In this document: positions 50,942-60,720 of the stretch, piece after piece | How the letters are laid out: each line of letters opens with the position of its first letter | Numbering within the stretch: the stretch's first letter is position 1 | Assembly: GCA_037968475.1 (NCBI GenBank) | Contig: JBBKVO010000022.1 | Location: 62,001 to 126,000, forward strand | Length of the DNA stretch: 64,000 bases | Source: SB11 sp037968475 | GTDB taxonomy: Bacteria; Bacteroidota; Bacteroidia; UBA8524 | Reading direction: 5' to 3' | Translations under genes and position numbers: made by a program | The notes under the pieces: generated by a model | Databases searched by the model: none | Seen by the model: only the letters and a program-made list of their open reading frames with translations | Told to the model about the DNA's origin: nothing

Positions 50942-51676
50942 TTAATCTTTACTTGTAAAGATGCGCAATTGAATTTGCAAACCAATATTTGAGGCTGATG
51001 ATGATACATCTTCATAATCATCATTATAATAAGTGGCGGGGTTTATTGCTCTGTTTAAATCCGTAAAGTCGGTATCAATTAATACAGCTTGCCAGTAGGG
51101 TTTTACACTTAGCGCGAAATTTTTTGAGACAAACACGTTAATATCGGCAAAAAAGGTAAACCCTAAGTTAAACTCATCCATTACCTTGTTGTATTCGTTA
51201 CTGTTTAGTTTAGTATAAGCCTTATTTTTAATAAAATCCAAGCTGCCGCCAAGTATACCCATAAACCTCTTGTTGCGTGCACCTAAGCCCAATTCTAAAT
51301 TTACAGAGTTAGCCGTGAAACGAACATCTCTTTGGCCTGTGCTGCCATTAATATCTGTTACTTTGGAAAAAGTGCTACCTGCCCTGCCTATGCGGTTTAC
51401 GCCGGTGTAAAAAACTAAATTTTCATCTACCACAGTAAGCCCCAGTTGCCAGCTTATGCCTGTTAGTGAGTTTATAGTGCCCATTGCAGTTTGCACTTTT
51501 GCAGCACCGCTTTGCCCTTGGCGGGTTTGGTTGTAGCGGTTTAAAACAAAGTTTAGCCCTTTATATTTGCCTTGTGAAGCATTAACCCCAATGCCACCCA
51601 CAAGTTCAACAGATTGTGAAAAGGCTGCGGGCATAGCAAGTGTAAAGGCTATGGCTATTAAAAAAATACTTTTCAT
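50942..51676 (-). CDS. Outer-membrane beta-barrel protein, hypothetical
   Basis: From ATG 51676 the 244-residue protein has a signal peptide (IFLIAIAFTLAMPAAFS) and a beta-rich body with alternating hydrophobic strands (VELVGGIGVNASQG; LVFYTGVNRIG; VNLELGLGARNKRFMGILGG; LQIQLRIF at the C-terminus), typical of small outer-membrane barrels. The cargo or role is unknown. It lies 15 bases after the hybrid-kinase gene stop region on the same strand and may be co-transcribed with it. Confidence 0.65.
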   Translation of the reverse strand: MKSIFLIAIAFTLAMPAAFSQSVELVGGIGVNASQGKYKGLNFVLNRYNQTRQGQSGAAKVQTAMGTINSLTGISWQLGLTVVDENLVFYTGVNRIGRAGSTFSKVTDINGSTGQRDVRFTANSVNLELGLGARNKRFMGILGGSLDFIKNKAYTKLNSNEYNKVMDEFNLGFTFFADINVFVSKNFALSVKPYWQAVLIDTDFTDLNRAINPATYYNDDYEDVSSSASNIGLQIQLRIFTSKD

Positions 51677-51739
51677 AGGCTTAGTAGTAATAAGTTGCAG
51701 GCTTATATACTTTTTAAACAACAAAAGGTAAATACCAAT

Positions 51740-54061
51740 TTACTTGTCTACGGTAGTTTCTTTTAGCACTGCATAGCGTATTAGTTTATCTTTCAGTTCC
51801 TCAACATTTAGTGGTTTCAGTAAATAATCATTCATACCACTACTAAATATTTTATCACGAGTTTCGGGAAAAACATCTGCTGTAAGTGCCAATACAGGCA
51901 AGTTTTTGTTTAATACTTTTGATTCGGGGTTGCGTATAACTTCAATAGCATCAAAACCATTCATTTCAGGCATTTGCAAATCCATAAATAACAAATCCGG
52001 AGTTTCGGTTTCAAGATATTCTACAGCCTCGCGTCCATTATTTAGCAGGGTTACTTTTATTTTCCAGCGGGCAAGTATTTGGCGTATAACCAACTGATTG
52101 GCTCTATTATCTTCGGCCACAGCTATACTTAAACCTTCAAGTTGTGCCTCGCTAATATCTTTGGTATCGGCACTGCTAGGCATAATAGTGCTGCTGGTTT
52201 TAAAGGGGATGATGAAGGTAAAGGTTGTGCCTTTTCCTAAATCGCTATCAACATCAATTTTACCACCTTGTATTTCGATAAGCTGTTTGGTAATGGCAAG
52301 GCCAAGACCTGTGCCGCCAAATTTGCGGGTAGTATCAGTATACGCTTGGGTGAAACTTTCAAAAATAGAGCTTAGTTTTTCTTTAGGTATACCAATACCT
52401 GTGTCGTTTACTTTAAATTCAATCGAAGCTTTTCCTTCTTCTTCAGAACCAAGAAATTTTGAACTGATGGTAACGCTGCCCTCGTTGGTAAATTTTACGG
52501 CATTACTTACCAAATTGTTTAGTATTTGTGTTAAACGATAAGGGTCGCCAATTAGTTGTGAAGGTAAATTATCAGCCACTTTGCTGTATACTTCAACGTT
52601 TTTGTCTTTAACTTGGAAACTGAAGGTTTTTGATACTTGGGCAAGTATCTTATTACAATCAAAACCTATTTCTTCAAAGGTTAATTTACCCGATTCTATT
52701 TTTGATAAATCTAGTATATCATTAATAATAACTAATAGGTTATCTGCCGAAAATTTAAGGGTATTAAGGTTTTCGGTTTGCACATCGTTTAGTTGCCCAT
52801 CAACCAGCAATACATTGGTAAGACCAATAATGGCATTCATTGGTGTACGTATTTCGTGGCTCATGTTTGACAAGAATTGACTTTTTGCTTTTGCCAGTTC
52901 TTCGGCTTCTTTTTTAGACTCTATCAAACCTAACTCATTGTTTTTTTCTTGAGTTATATCTTGCGAAAATACGGATACACCTATGGTGGTTTTATCGTCG
53001 GTTTTTATGGGGTTAAACGTAGTTTCAAAATACAGTTTGTTTATGCGGTGTACTATGGTAATTCGTTTGCCGCTAAATGCTTTTTCAAAGTTTTCGCGCA
53101 TCATGTAGCGGTTATCCTCGTCAAAAGGTATTTTGTATACATCAATACCCACGCGAATTTCTATACCGTAAAAGGTTTTGAAAATTTTGCGTGCAGCCGT
53201 GTTAATTCCTGTTATTCTATTTTGTGGGTCGATAGAAAAAATAACGCTATTGGTGCTCTCTAGCAGGGCTTCCATGCGTGTATTTTGATATACTATTTGT
53301 TTTTCGTAACTAACTTTTGATGTTATATCGTAAAAGTTGATAATGATGTATTCGCTACCATCATCAGCCTTAAACAAGTTGCACGTTACCGAAAAGTATT
53401 TTGTATCGCCATTAACCTGTGTGCTAAACTCGTAGCTTTGGTCGGGCTGACTTAATAAATCAGAAACCAGTAGTTTTTGTCCAAATACATCATCAAAGGG
53501 TTTGTTTATAACTACTTCGTGCGATACATTGGTAAAATCAATAAAGGCTTTGTTGGCGCGTAATACCAACCCTTTTGCATCTATCAGCAACATGCCTACT
53601 CCGCTTGAATCAAAAATATTGGCCAACAATTGTTGGTTTTGGCGTAATGATGTTTGCGCCTGTTCAATCTCGATTTCTGATTTGCGAAGCAAGTTTGCTG
53701 TATGCACTAATGATGCTATACGCTCAGCGGTTATCTCCTCTTTGGTAATGTAATCCAACGCACCGTTTTTCATCATCTCAACGGCAATTTTTTCATTGCC
53801 TTGTGATGTAACTACCACAACGGGGGTAAGTATACCTTCACTGCGCATTTTTTTAAGCACTGCAAGCCCATCACTTCCGGGCAGCAGATAATCTAAAAAA
53901 ATACAGGTAAATTTTTCTTTGGCAGCCATTTTCAATACCTCTTCGGTATTGTGATTTACTGTAATATCGTAATCAAGTCCGCCTCTCTTCACCGCCCTCT
54001 TAAAGGCTAAAATATCGATATCGTCGTCTTCAACTAAAAGTATTCTTACAGAATCCTGCAT
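51740..54061 (-). CDS. Hybrid sensor kinase: REC-PAS-PAS-HisKA-HATPase-REC
   Basis: The 773-residue soluble kinase begins with an Rcp1-type receiver (~5-120; LVEDDDIDILAF, FLDYLLPGSDG), two PAS domains (~140-255 and 265-375), HisKA (FLSNMSHEIRTPMNAIIGL, near 393-411), HATPase (NDTGIGIPKEKL, KFGGTGLGLAI) and a final receiver (~645-765; AVAEDNRANQ, LFMDLQMPEMNG, YLLKPLN). No membrane segment is seen, so it senses a cytoplasmic cue. A free receiver gene lies 55 bases upstream, pointing to a phosphorelay. Confidence 0.92.
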   Translation of the reverse strand: MQDSVRILLVEDDDIDILAFKRAVKRGGLDYDITVNHNTEEVLKMAAKEKFTCIFLDYLLPGSDGLAVLKKMRSEGILTPVVVVTSQGNEKIAVEMMKNGALDYITKEEITAERIASLVHTANLLRKSEIEIEQAQTSLRQNQQLLANIFDSSGVGMLLIDAKGLVLRANKAFIDFTNVSHEVVINKPFDDVFGQKLLVSDLLSQPDQSYEFSTQVNGDTKYFSVTCNLFKADDGSEYIIINFYDITSKVSYEKQIVYQNTRMEALLESTNSVIFSIDPQNRITGINTAARKIFKTFYGIEIRVGIDVYKIPFDEDNRYMMRENFEKAFSGKRITIVHRINKLYFETTFNPIKTDDKTTIGVSVFSQDITQEKNNELGLIESKKEAEELAKAKSQFLSNMSHEIRTPMNAIIGLTNVLLVDGQLNDVQTENLNTLKFSADNLLVIINDILDLSKIESGKLTFEEIGFDCNKILAQVSKTFSFQVKDKNVEVYSKVADNLPSQLIGDPYRLTQILNNLVSNAVKFTNEGSVTISSKFLGSEEEGKASIEFKVNDTGIGIPKEKLSSIFESFTQAYTDTTRKFGGTGLGLAITKQLIEIQGGKIDVDSDLGKGTTFTFIIPFKTSSTIMPSSADTKDISEAQLEGLSIAVAEDNRANQLVIRQILARWKIKVTLLNNGREAVEYLETETPDLLFMDLQMPEMNGFDAIEVIRNPESKVLNKNLPVLALTADVFPETRDKIFSSGMNDYLLKPLNVEELKDKLIRYAVLKETTVDK

Positions 54062-54116
54062 AAGAATGAGTTAGAATGGGTTAGGGTAATGTGTATAAAT
54101 ATTAAACAATAAAAAA

Positions 54117-54545
54117 CTATGCGGGAAACTCCATCAATTGCCAATAATTACTCAGTGCTGCTACTGCACTCATAAATTTATCCATAGATAAAGGTTTCAG
54201 TATATAGCCTGCAACGTTAAGGTTATAGGCTTCTATAATGTCGTTATCTTTGTTCGAGGTAGTCATTACAAATACACTTAATCGGTGTAGTTTTTCATCT
54301 TTCCGCAATTCTTTCAAAAACTCAATGCCATTCATTTTTGGCATATTCAAATCCAACAAAATAATTTTAGGCATAGGCATTTCATCGGTACCGCATTTGC
54401 GCAAAATCTCTAGTGCTTCAAGTCCGTTTCCTGCTAAATATAATGGGTTGTTGATGTTGTTTTTTTTGAATGCCCTTTTCAGGTTCATTATATCAACCTC
54501 ATCATCTTCTACCAGCATAATGCTGATAACACTGCCGTTTACCAT
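54117..54545 (-). CDS. Single-domain response regulator (Rcp1 type)
   Basis: The 142-residue receiver has LVEDDEVDIMNLKRAFKK, the acceptor in IILLDLNMPKMNG, VMTTS and YILKPLS. This long-form receiver without output domain often serves as phosphate donor or acceptor for hybrid kinases. It is transcribed ahead of the hybrid kinase in the same direction. Start ATG 54545; two codons upstream another ATG exists. Confidence 0.9.
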   Translation of the reverse strand: MVNGSVISIMLVEDDEVDIMNLKRAFKKNNINNPLYLAGNGLEALEILRKCGTDEMPMPKIILLDLNMPKMNGIEFLKELRKDEKLHRLSVFVMTTSNKDNDIIEAYNLNVAGYILKPLSMDKFMSAVAALSNYWQLMEFPA

Positions 54546-54794
54546 AATCATTTTAAAGTCGTAAAATGTAAAGTTAGTTAAAAAGAAGCTATAGCTTTAC
54601 TCTTTGTTGCCAAATAATCACAAAAGTCGTGTTAAATTGTTTTTAAAGGTGGTTATTAGTTTTAAAAAAAATGCCATCTTTTTAGTATTTATCATTAAAT
54701 ATTTATTCATTAAGAATTTTAGAGCATTTATCACTATCTACTGGCAACGGGCAACTAACTGCCAAGTACTAAATGTATAACAATATGAAACCCT

Positions 54795-54802
54795 TATCTT
54801 TG
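54795..54802 (+). promoter_or_regulatory. rlmN promoter box
   Basis: TATCTTTG, matching TAnnTTTG, 4 bases before the GTG at 54807. Confidence 0.6.
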
Positions 54803-54806
54803 CAGT

Positions 54807-55853
54807 GTGATAGCTACTGAAACCAAAATTGATATACGCAGCCTAAGCCTGCCCCAACTGCAAGAACAACTGGTGCAAACGGGCGAAAAGGCTTTTAGGG
54901 CAAAACAAGTGTACGAATGGCTTTGGCAAAAAAGTGCGCATAGTTTTGAGGAGATGACCAACTTATCGAAAGAGTTGAGGACATGGTTAATAGAAAATTA
55001 TTGCATAAATGCTATTACTATTGAAACTACCCAGCGTAGTAACGACCGTACTATAAAAAGTGCTTTTAAATTGTATGACGGTAATGTTGTTGAGGGTGTA
55101 CTTATACCTTCATACGACCGTGTTACAGCTTGTGTGAGCAGCCAAGTAGGGTGTAGCCTAACTTGTAAGTTTTGTGCTACAGGCTATATGGATAGAAAAC
55201 GTAACCTTAATGCTGATGAAATATACGACCAAGTAGTGTTACTAGCCCGCCAAGCGCGCCAAAACTACGAGACACCCCTTAGTAATATTGTATATATGGG
55301 TATGGGCGAACCATTGCTAAACTATGCTAATGTGATGCAATCGATAGAGCGTATTACATCGCCAACAGGCTTGGGAATGTCGCCGCAACGTATCACGGTA
55401 TCAACAGCAGGCGTTGCCAAAATGATTAAAAAAATGGCTGATGATGGTGCGCGTTTTCAACTGGCACTTTCGCTACACGCTGCCAACGATGAAAAGCGCA
55501 ATCAAATAATGCCTATAAACGAAAGTAATAATCTTGAAGTTTTGGGCGAGGCATTGGCCTATTGGTACGAGAAAACAGGCAGCCGTGTTACCTTTGAATA
55601 TATTGTGTTTAATAATTTTAATGATGAAATTATTGATGCACACGAGTTGTGGCTGTTTGGCAAAAACGTGCCCTGCAAAATAAATCTGATTGAATACAAC
55701 CCTATTAGCAATGCCGATTTTTTAAATGCTAAGGCTGATAAAATGGACGCATTTAAAAACTTTTTAGAGCAAAAGGGTATGATAGTAAACCTGCGCCGCA
55801 GTCGCGGAAAAGATATTGATGCCGCTTGCGGGCAATTGGCCAATAAGCATTAA
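54807..55853 (+). CDS. rlmN: 23S rRNA (adenine-2503-C2)-methyltransferase (dual-specificity RlmN)
   Basis: The 348-residue radical-SAM enzyme methylates A2503 of 23S rRNA and A37 of some tRNAs. The iron-sulfur cysteines are in GCSLTCKFCATGY (Cys116, Cys120, Cys123). MGMGEPLLNY, RITVSTAGVAKMI and SLHAANDEKRNQIMP follow, and the catalytic C-terminal Cys lies in DAACGQL. Start codon GTG with a promoter box directly upstream. Confidence 0.95.
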   Translation: MIATETKIDIRSLSLPQLQEQLVQTGEKAFRAKQVYEWLWQKSAHSFEEMTNLSKELRTWLIENYCINAITIETTQRSNDRTIKSAFKLYDGNVVEGVLIPSYDRVTACVSSQVGCSLTCKFCATGYMDRKRNLNADEIYDQVVLLARQARQNYETPLSNIVYMGMGEPLLNYANVMQSIERITSPTGLGMSPQRITVSTAGVAKMIKKMADDGARFQLALSLHAANDEKRNQIMPINESNNLEVLGEALAYWYEKTGSRVTFEYIVFNNFNDEIIDAHELWLFGKNVPCKINLIEYNPISNADFLNAKADKMDAFKNFLEQKGMIVNLRRSRGKDIDAACGQLANKH

Positions 55854-55944
55854 GGCTCATCTTATACTTTGTTTTTTATACGAAACACTTAGTAGAAACT
55901 AGCAATTTTACACAGCAATGTGTAACTTGTGTTGTTTTTTTGTA

Positions 55945-58900
55945 ATGCCCATTAACCTACCTTACAGGCTTTTAAAAATAGTTGTGTGTATTTGCTTTAT
56001 CATAGGCACATTACCCGCTATGGCACAGTATTGCGATTGGCTTAATGCTGAAGGTGGAATAACTGATACTGAGTCGGTTGCAGTAGCTACAGACAATGCA
56101 AACAATAGTATAGTATTAGGTATGCATCGCGATAGTATTACTGTTGGAACTACACTTCTTAGTGCATCGCCTTCATTATCTCAACGCAATGGTTTGGTGA
56201 TAAAATATAATACCAACGGGCAAGTGCAGTGGGCAGTTAATACCAACTATTATTCATCACCCGTATATTATTCAGTTACTTTTTCTACCCTCACGGTAGA
56301 TACTTCCAGAAGCATATATGCTACAGGTATATTAGGTGGAAATGTTGATTTTGGCAATGGGGTGAAGGTGGCTTCAACAGGTAATGGAGTTCCTTTTTTG
56401 GTAAAGTACGATTCTAACGGAGTGGCGCAGTGGGTTAATGTTTTGCAGCAAGGCATTATAAATACAACTTCGCAAAGTTGTCGCCTGTGTACAGATAAAG
56501 ATAATAATATACTTTGGTTATTTGATTTTGGAAATACCACGACTTTTAACAATAGCTCACAAATTCTTACCTCCATTGGCAATAACGATATAGGTTTGGT
56601 GAAATACAAAACCGATGGAACATTTATAAAAGCAGTACGTTTTGGTGGTGAAAAAAACGATTTTGCATTCGATATAGGTGTTGATGATTATAGCAATGTT
56701 TATATAGTAACCGCGTCGGATTCAGTAATAAAAATAGGGACACAAACCTTTACTGATACGGGGGTGGTATTACTAAAACTAGATTCGGCCTTAAATCCTA
56801 TAAAAGCAAGAAAAACAAAGCTTAATATCTCAATTTATAATAGAACAGGAGTAAGAATTGCCGTGCAAGGCAATGGCAAAGTAGCTTTTTTTTCCTTTTT
56901 TTTGGGATTAGTTGATTTTGGAGGGGTACAGCTTAAAACCCATGCCGCACAGTTGGCAGGCTATGGCTCTTCTTGTTGCCTAGTATATTACGATACCGAT
57001 TTAACTCCGCTTTGGGCACGCAAAAACGATGTGGTATTAAGTGGGCCACCTTTTATAATACCCGAAGATATAGTAATTAGTGCTGAAAATATATACATAT
57101 GTGGCTCGTTCACGCGCTTTAGTTTGCGCTTTGGCAGCACTGTGCTAAACTATGCAGGTACAGGATTTTTGCCGAAATATTTTGTAAGCAAAGCCGATAC
57201 ATTAGGTAATTTTTTATGGTCGATAGCCTCTCCCGATACAATTAGCGAAAACCGATTAAAGGACATTGCTGTTGATAGTTTTGGTGATGTAATTATTGCA
57301 GGCAACTTTACCAAGCAAATATCAGTATTCAACCGTACAGCAGTATCAAATAACAAAAGCCTTAAAGACTATATTTTTGTTGCTAAAATTGCTGATTACA
57401 CCATCACACGCGGTTTTGTAAAATCAGGCCCCTATTGCGCAGGCGATAGCATTTATATACCCTATACCAAAAAAGGATTTTATAATCCGGGTAACCAATT
57501 TATAGCCCAACTAAGTGATAGCGCAGGCGATTTTGATGGAGGTGAAATAGAGTTGGGGAGGGTAACCGATACTTTAGAGGGAACAATAAGTGGGGTATTA
57601 CCTCTGTTTAATGTAGCCACCAACAACAAATACCGAATAAGGATTATAAGCACCAACCCCATAGTACAGAGTTTTTATAAAAAAGACTCCCTTCGGCTAC
57701 TAGTATATAGTAAAGACACCGCCAACGCAGGTGCCGACCAAACTATTTGTAATGGGCAAAAAATAACACTTGGTACCACAGGTGGCAGTAGGTGGGAGTG
57801 GAGCCCAACCAATTATTTTGTAAATCCTGCTGATAGTGGTAATAGACAACCCCAAGTTAAACCCGATAATACTACTGAATTTAGAATAATAATAAGCGAT
57901 AGCAGCGGCTGCGGAGCAATAGACACCGACTACGTAAAAATATACGTTCGCCCTGAACTAAAAAATACTATACAAGGCGATAGTCTTGCCTGTAGAGGTC
58001 TTAGGCAAACCTTAAAAGCTGTTATTACAGGCGGTGATAGTACCCATTATTGGTATATATGGAAAACCGTAGGGTTTAATATTATCAGCTCTACCACCAA
58101 TAGTTTAACCATACGTCCTGTAACCACCACCCAATATATGATAGTAACGGGCGATAGTTGTAGCAACAAAATAGATACTACATACTTTACCGTAAACGTA
58201 CAAAATAACCTAAAAGCACTTGCCACAAGTGATACTTCACTATGTTTAGGCAAATCTATTACGCTGGGTGTAACAGGCATAGGTTGCAACCCCAATAAAT
58301 ATACTTACGAGTGGTATAAGAATGGTAGTTCTACTATTGTCAGTACCTCAGATACACTTACTGTAAACCCTACCACTACAACATCGTATAGTGTAATACT
58401 GAAAGACACCTCTACCTTTTTGGTAGATACAGCCCACATAAAAGTAACCGTATACCAGCCCTTACAACTCACCGTTAATGCTGATAGTACTATTTGCTTA
58501 GGAGAAGTAGCAGAACTTAGAGCCGCAACAACAGGCGGCAACCCTAATAAATACCAATTACAGTGGACAGCTAACAACCAACAACTATCAACCAATAACA
58601 CAGTACAAGTAACCCCCACCACTACCACCACTTACAAAGCCTTACTAAGCGATGGTTGCAGCTTGCAGAATGATAGTGCTGAGATAAAAATCACCGTTCG
58701 CCCACCTTTAAAACTAACGGTAAACCTTGATACCACCATTTGTATAGGAGAAAACGCGCAACTAAGAGCCACCGCAACTGGAGGGCTAAACACTAACCAT
58801 AAACTACAGTGGACAGCCAATAACCAACAACTATCTACCAGCAACCAACTACAAGTAACACCCACTACAACCACCACCTATTGGGCAACCCTAAGTGATG

Positions 58901-60222
58901 GTTGCACTACGCCCAACGATAGCGTAAAAATTGCCGTATTTGTTCGTTTACCTTTAAAAGTAACAGTAAACCCTGATACTACCGTTTGCACAGGAGAAAC
59001 AGTAATATTAAAAGCAATAACTACGGGAGGCAATCCCAATACCTACCAGCAACTGTGGACAGTAGTCGGTGGACTGTGGACAGACACCAACAACACCGTA
59101 CAAGTAACCCCAACTACCACCACCACCTATAAAGTACTGCTAAAAGACAATTGTACCACACTAAACGATAGTGCATTAATAACCATTACTGTCCGCCCAC
59201 CGCTAAGTATAAAAGGTACAGCCAAAGACAGCATTTGTGCCAACCAAATACTACTACTTACCGCAACCCCACAAGGAGGTTATATTCTCAATCACCAAAT
59301 ACTGTGGTCTGTGGACAATGGACTATGGACAAGTTTCCAAAACCCTGCTACCGATACCCCCAAAATCACTACAAAATACATTGTACAACTAAGTGATAAT
59401 TGCAGCCCAACCGTTTACGATACACTAAAAGTAATAGTACTACCCGTACCCCAAGCTAATTTTACCTTTAGCCCCGCACAAGGTTGCCCCCCATTAACGG
59501 TTGACCTAAAAGATAATTCAACAGGGAATGATACCACGCTAAACAGTTGGTCGATAGGGAATACAGAATATCAAAATATTGCCAATTTTGCTCATCAATT
59601 TACCCAAACAGGAACGTATAGTTTAAAACTAACCGTAGTTAATGCACTGGGTTGTGCCGACCAAAAAGTGCAGCCAAGTGTTATTACCGTATTCCCCAAA
59701 CCCAAAGCTGATTTTATAGTAAAACCCGATATAAAAGAAACCGAAGAACCCTTAACCCTATTGAACCGAAGTACTACCAATACAGTAATTTGGGATATGG
59801 GCGACGGTAATCAATTAATCCCCAATCCCACAGGAAACGGAGATACTACCTATACCTACCACGATACAGGCTGGTTAAATCTAAAACTTATTGCTCAAAA
59901 CAATTTAGGCTGCTACGATACAGCTACACAAAAAGTTCTCATTTACGATAAAGTCCACTGCATTATCCCCAGTGCATTTACCCCAAACGGCAACGATAAT
60001 ATTAACCCCGTATTTGCACCCGTGTGTGTAGGAGTAGCCAGTTATACCCTCACCATATACAATCGATGGGGACAGATTATCTACCTGCAAGAAAACGGTG
60101 CATGGGATGGAACATACAGCGATAGCCCTGTACCTAATGATGTGTACATGTACAAACTCCAAATACAAGCCGATAGTAAAAAGAAGAAACTAACGTATGG
60201 AACTGTGCAGGTGATTAGGTAG
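55945..60222 (+). CDS. Giant secreted protein with T9SS type B (CHU_C) tail
   Basis: From ATG 55945 about 1425 residues follow. A signal peptide (VVCICFIIGTLPAMA) is followed by an SBBP/beta-propeller-like half (~30-480; repeated VKYNTNGQVQW, VKYKTDGTFIKAVRFGG, VAKIADYT). Then come at least five Ig-like repeats of ~85 residues (each with TICLGE..L.A...GGN and TPTTTTTY), a PKD pair (WDMGDGN in the second) and the C-terminal CHU_C domain (CIIPSAFTPNGNDNINP, IYNRWGQII, GTVQVIR), the type B tail for cell-surface export. A 9-codon longer start at 55918 is possible. Ligand unknown. Confidence 0.88.
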   Translation: MPINLPYRLLKIVVCICFIIGTLPAMAQYCDWLNAEGGITDTESVAVATDNANNSIVLGMHRDSITVGTTLLSASPSLSQRNGLVIKYNTNGQVQWAVNTNYYSSPVYYSVTFSTLTVDTSRSIYATGILGGNVDFGNGVKVASTGNGVPFLVKYDSNGVAQWVNVLQQGIINTTSQSCRLCTDKDNNILWLFDFGNTTTFNNSSQILTSIGNNDIGLVKYKTDGTFIKAVRFGGEKNDFAFDIGVDDYSNVYIVTASDSVIKIGTQTFTDTGVVLLKLDSALNPIKARKTKLNISIYNRTGVRIAVQGNGKVAFFSFFLGLVDFGGVQLKTHAAQLAGYGSSCCLVYYDTDLTPLWARKNDVVLSGPPFIIPEDIVISAENIYICGSFTRFSLRFGSTVLNYAGTGFLPKYFVSKADTLGNFLWSIASPDTISENRLKDIAVDSFGDVIIAGNFTKQISVFNRTAVSNNKSLKDYIFVAKIADYTITRGFVKSGPYCAGDSIYIPYTKKGFYNPGNQFIAQLSDSAGDFDGGEIELGRVTDTLEGTISGVLPLFNVATNNKYRIRIISTNPIVQSFYKKDSLRLLVYSKDTANAGADQTICNGQKITLGTTGGSRWEWSPTNYFVNPADSGNRQPQVKPDNTTEFRIIISDSSGCGAIDTDYVKIYVRPELKNTIQGDSLACRGLRQTLKAVITGGDSTHYWYIWKTVGFNIISSTTNSLTIRPVTTTQYMIVTGDSCSNKIDTTYFTVNVQNNLKALATSDTSLCLGKSITLGVTGIGCNPNKYTYEWYKNGSSTIVSTSDTLTVNPTTTTSYSVILKDTSTFLVDTAHIKVTVYQPLQLTVNADSTICLGEVAELRAATTGGNPNKYQLQWTANNQQLSTNNTVQVTPTTTTTYKALLSDGCSLQNDSAEIKITVRPPLKLTVNLDTTICIGENAQLRATATGGLNTNHKLQWTANNQQLSTSNQLQVTPTTTTTYWATLSDGCTTPNDSVKIAVFVRLPLKVTVNPDTTVCTGETVILKAITTGGNPNTYQQLWTVVGGLWTDTNNTVQVTPTTTTTYKVLLKDNCTTLNDSALITITVRPPLSIKGTAKDSICANQILLLTATPQGGYILNHQILWSVDNGLWTSFQNPATDTPKITTKYIVQLSDNCSPTVYDTLKVIVLPVPQANFTFSPAQGCPPLTVDLKDNSTGNDTTLNSWSIGNTEYQNIANFAHQFTQTGTYSLKLTVVNALGCADQKVQPSVITVFPKPKADFIVKPDIKETEEPLTLLNRSTTNTVIWDMGDGNQLIPNPTGNGDTTYTYHDTGWLNLKLIAQNNLGCYDTATQKVLIYDKVHCIIPSAFTPNGNDNINPVFAPVCVGVASYTLTIYNRWGQIIYLQENGAWDGTYSDSPVPNDVYMYKLQIQADSKKKKLTYGTVQVIR
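58450..59220. repeat. In-gene tandem Ig-repeat segment
   Basis: Within the giant gene, about four units of ~250 bases share long, nearly identical stretches (for example CAGTGGACAGCYAAYAACCA and CCCCACYACNACCACC). Confidence 0.75.
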
Positions 60223-60720
60223 AGGTTAGATGTCAGATGCTCGATGTCAGGTGTCAGGGTGATGTGCGAGGTGCGATGCGGGATGTGAGGGAAGAGCACT
60301 TTCGTATTTCGATTTTAGTATTTCTAATTTCAACTCCAAAATCTTTCTACTTAATACCTTTTACTTTATACAGAAATGATGTCAGATGCTCGATGTCCGA
60401 TGTCAGGATGTTGTCTGATGTCAGGATGATGTGGGATGTGAGATGCAGGATGTGGGTTTCCTTTTTAGAATTTCGGTTTTAGTATTTAGAATTTTAGTTC
60501 AAAGTCCTTCTACTTAATACCTTTTACTTTGTACAAAAGTGATGTCAGATACTTGATGTCAGGATGATGTGCGATGCAGGAAGTGGGGGAGGTCTTTTTC
60601 GTATTTTGATATCTATAATTTCAAATCAGAAATCTCAAATTCAAAAAACTTCAATTTTGTGTAAAAGCTAACAAAGCATTAACGCAAGCATATATATAAA
60701 ATAAGTAAGTTTGTAGCACC
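60223..60720. repeat. Intergenic GATGTCAG repeat region
   Basis: A ~400-base stretch is built from degenerate units with GATGTCAGATGCTCGATGTC-like cores (60226-60300, 60380-60450, 60540-60580) separated by CTACTTAATACCTTTTACTT blocks that also repeat (about 60347 and 60508). Short copies lie at 41608-41630 and 45259-45291. A promoter for the next gene is included (TAAGTTTG at 60706-60713). No gene seen. Confidence 0.6.
60706..60713 (+). promoter_or_regulatory. Putative promoter box of the 60721 lipoprotein gene
   Basis: TAAGTTTG matches TAnnTTTG, 7 bases before the ATG. Confidence 0.5.

Noticed and set aside
52098..52541. 147-residue plus-strand frame opposite the hybrid kinase
   Set aside because: Shadow of the kinase coding sequence; no independent support.
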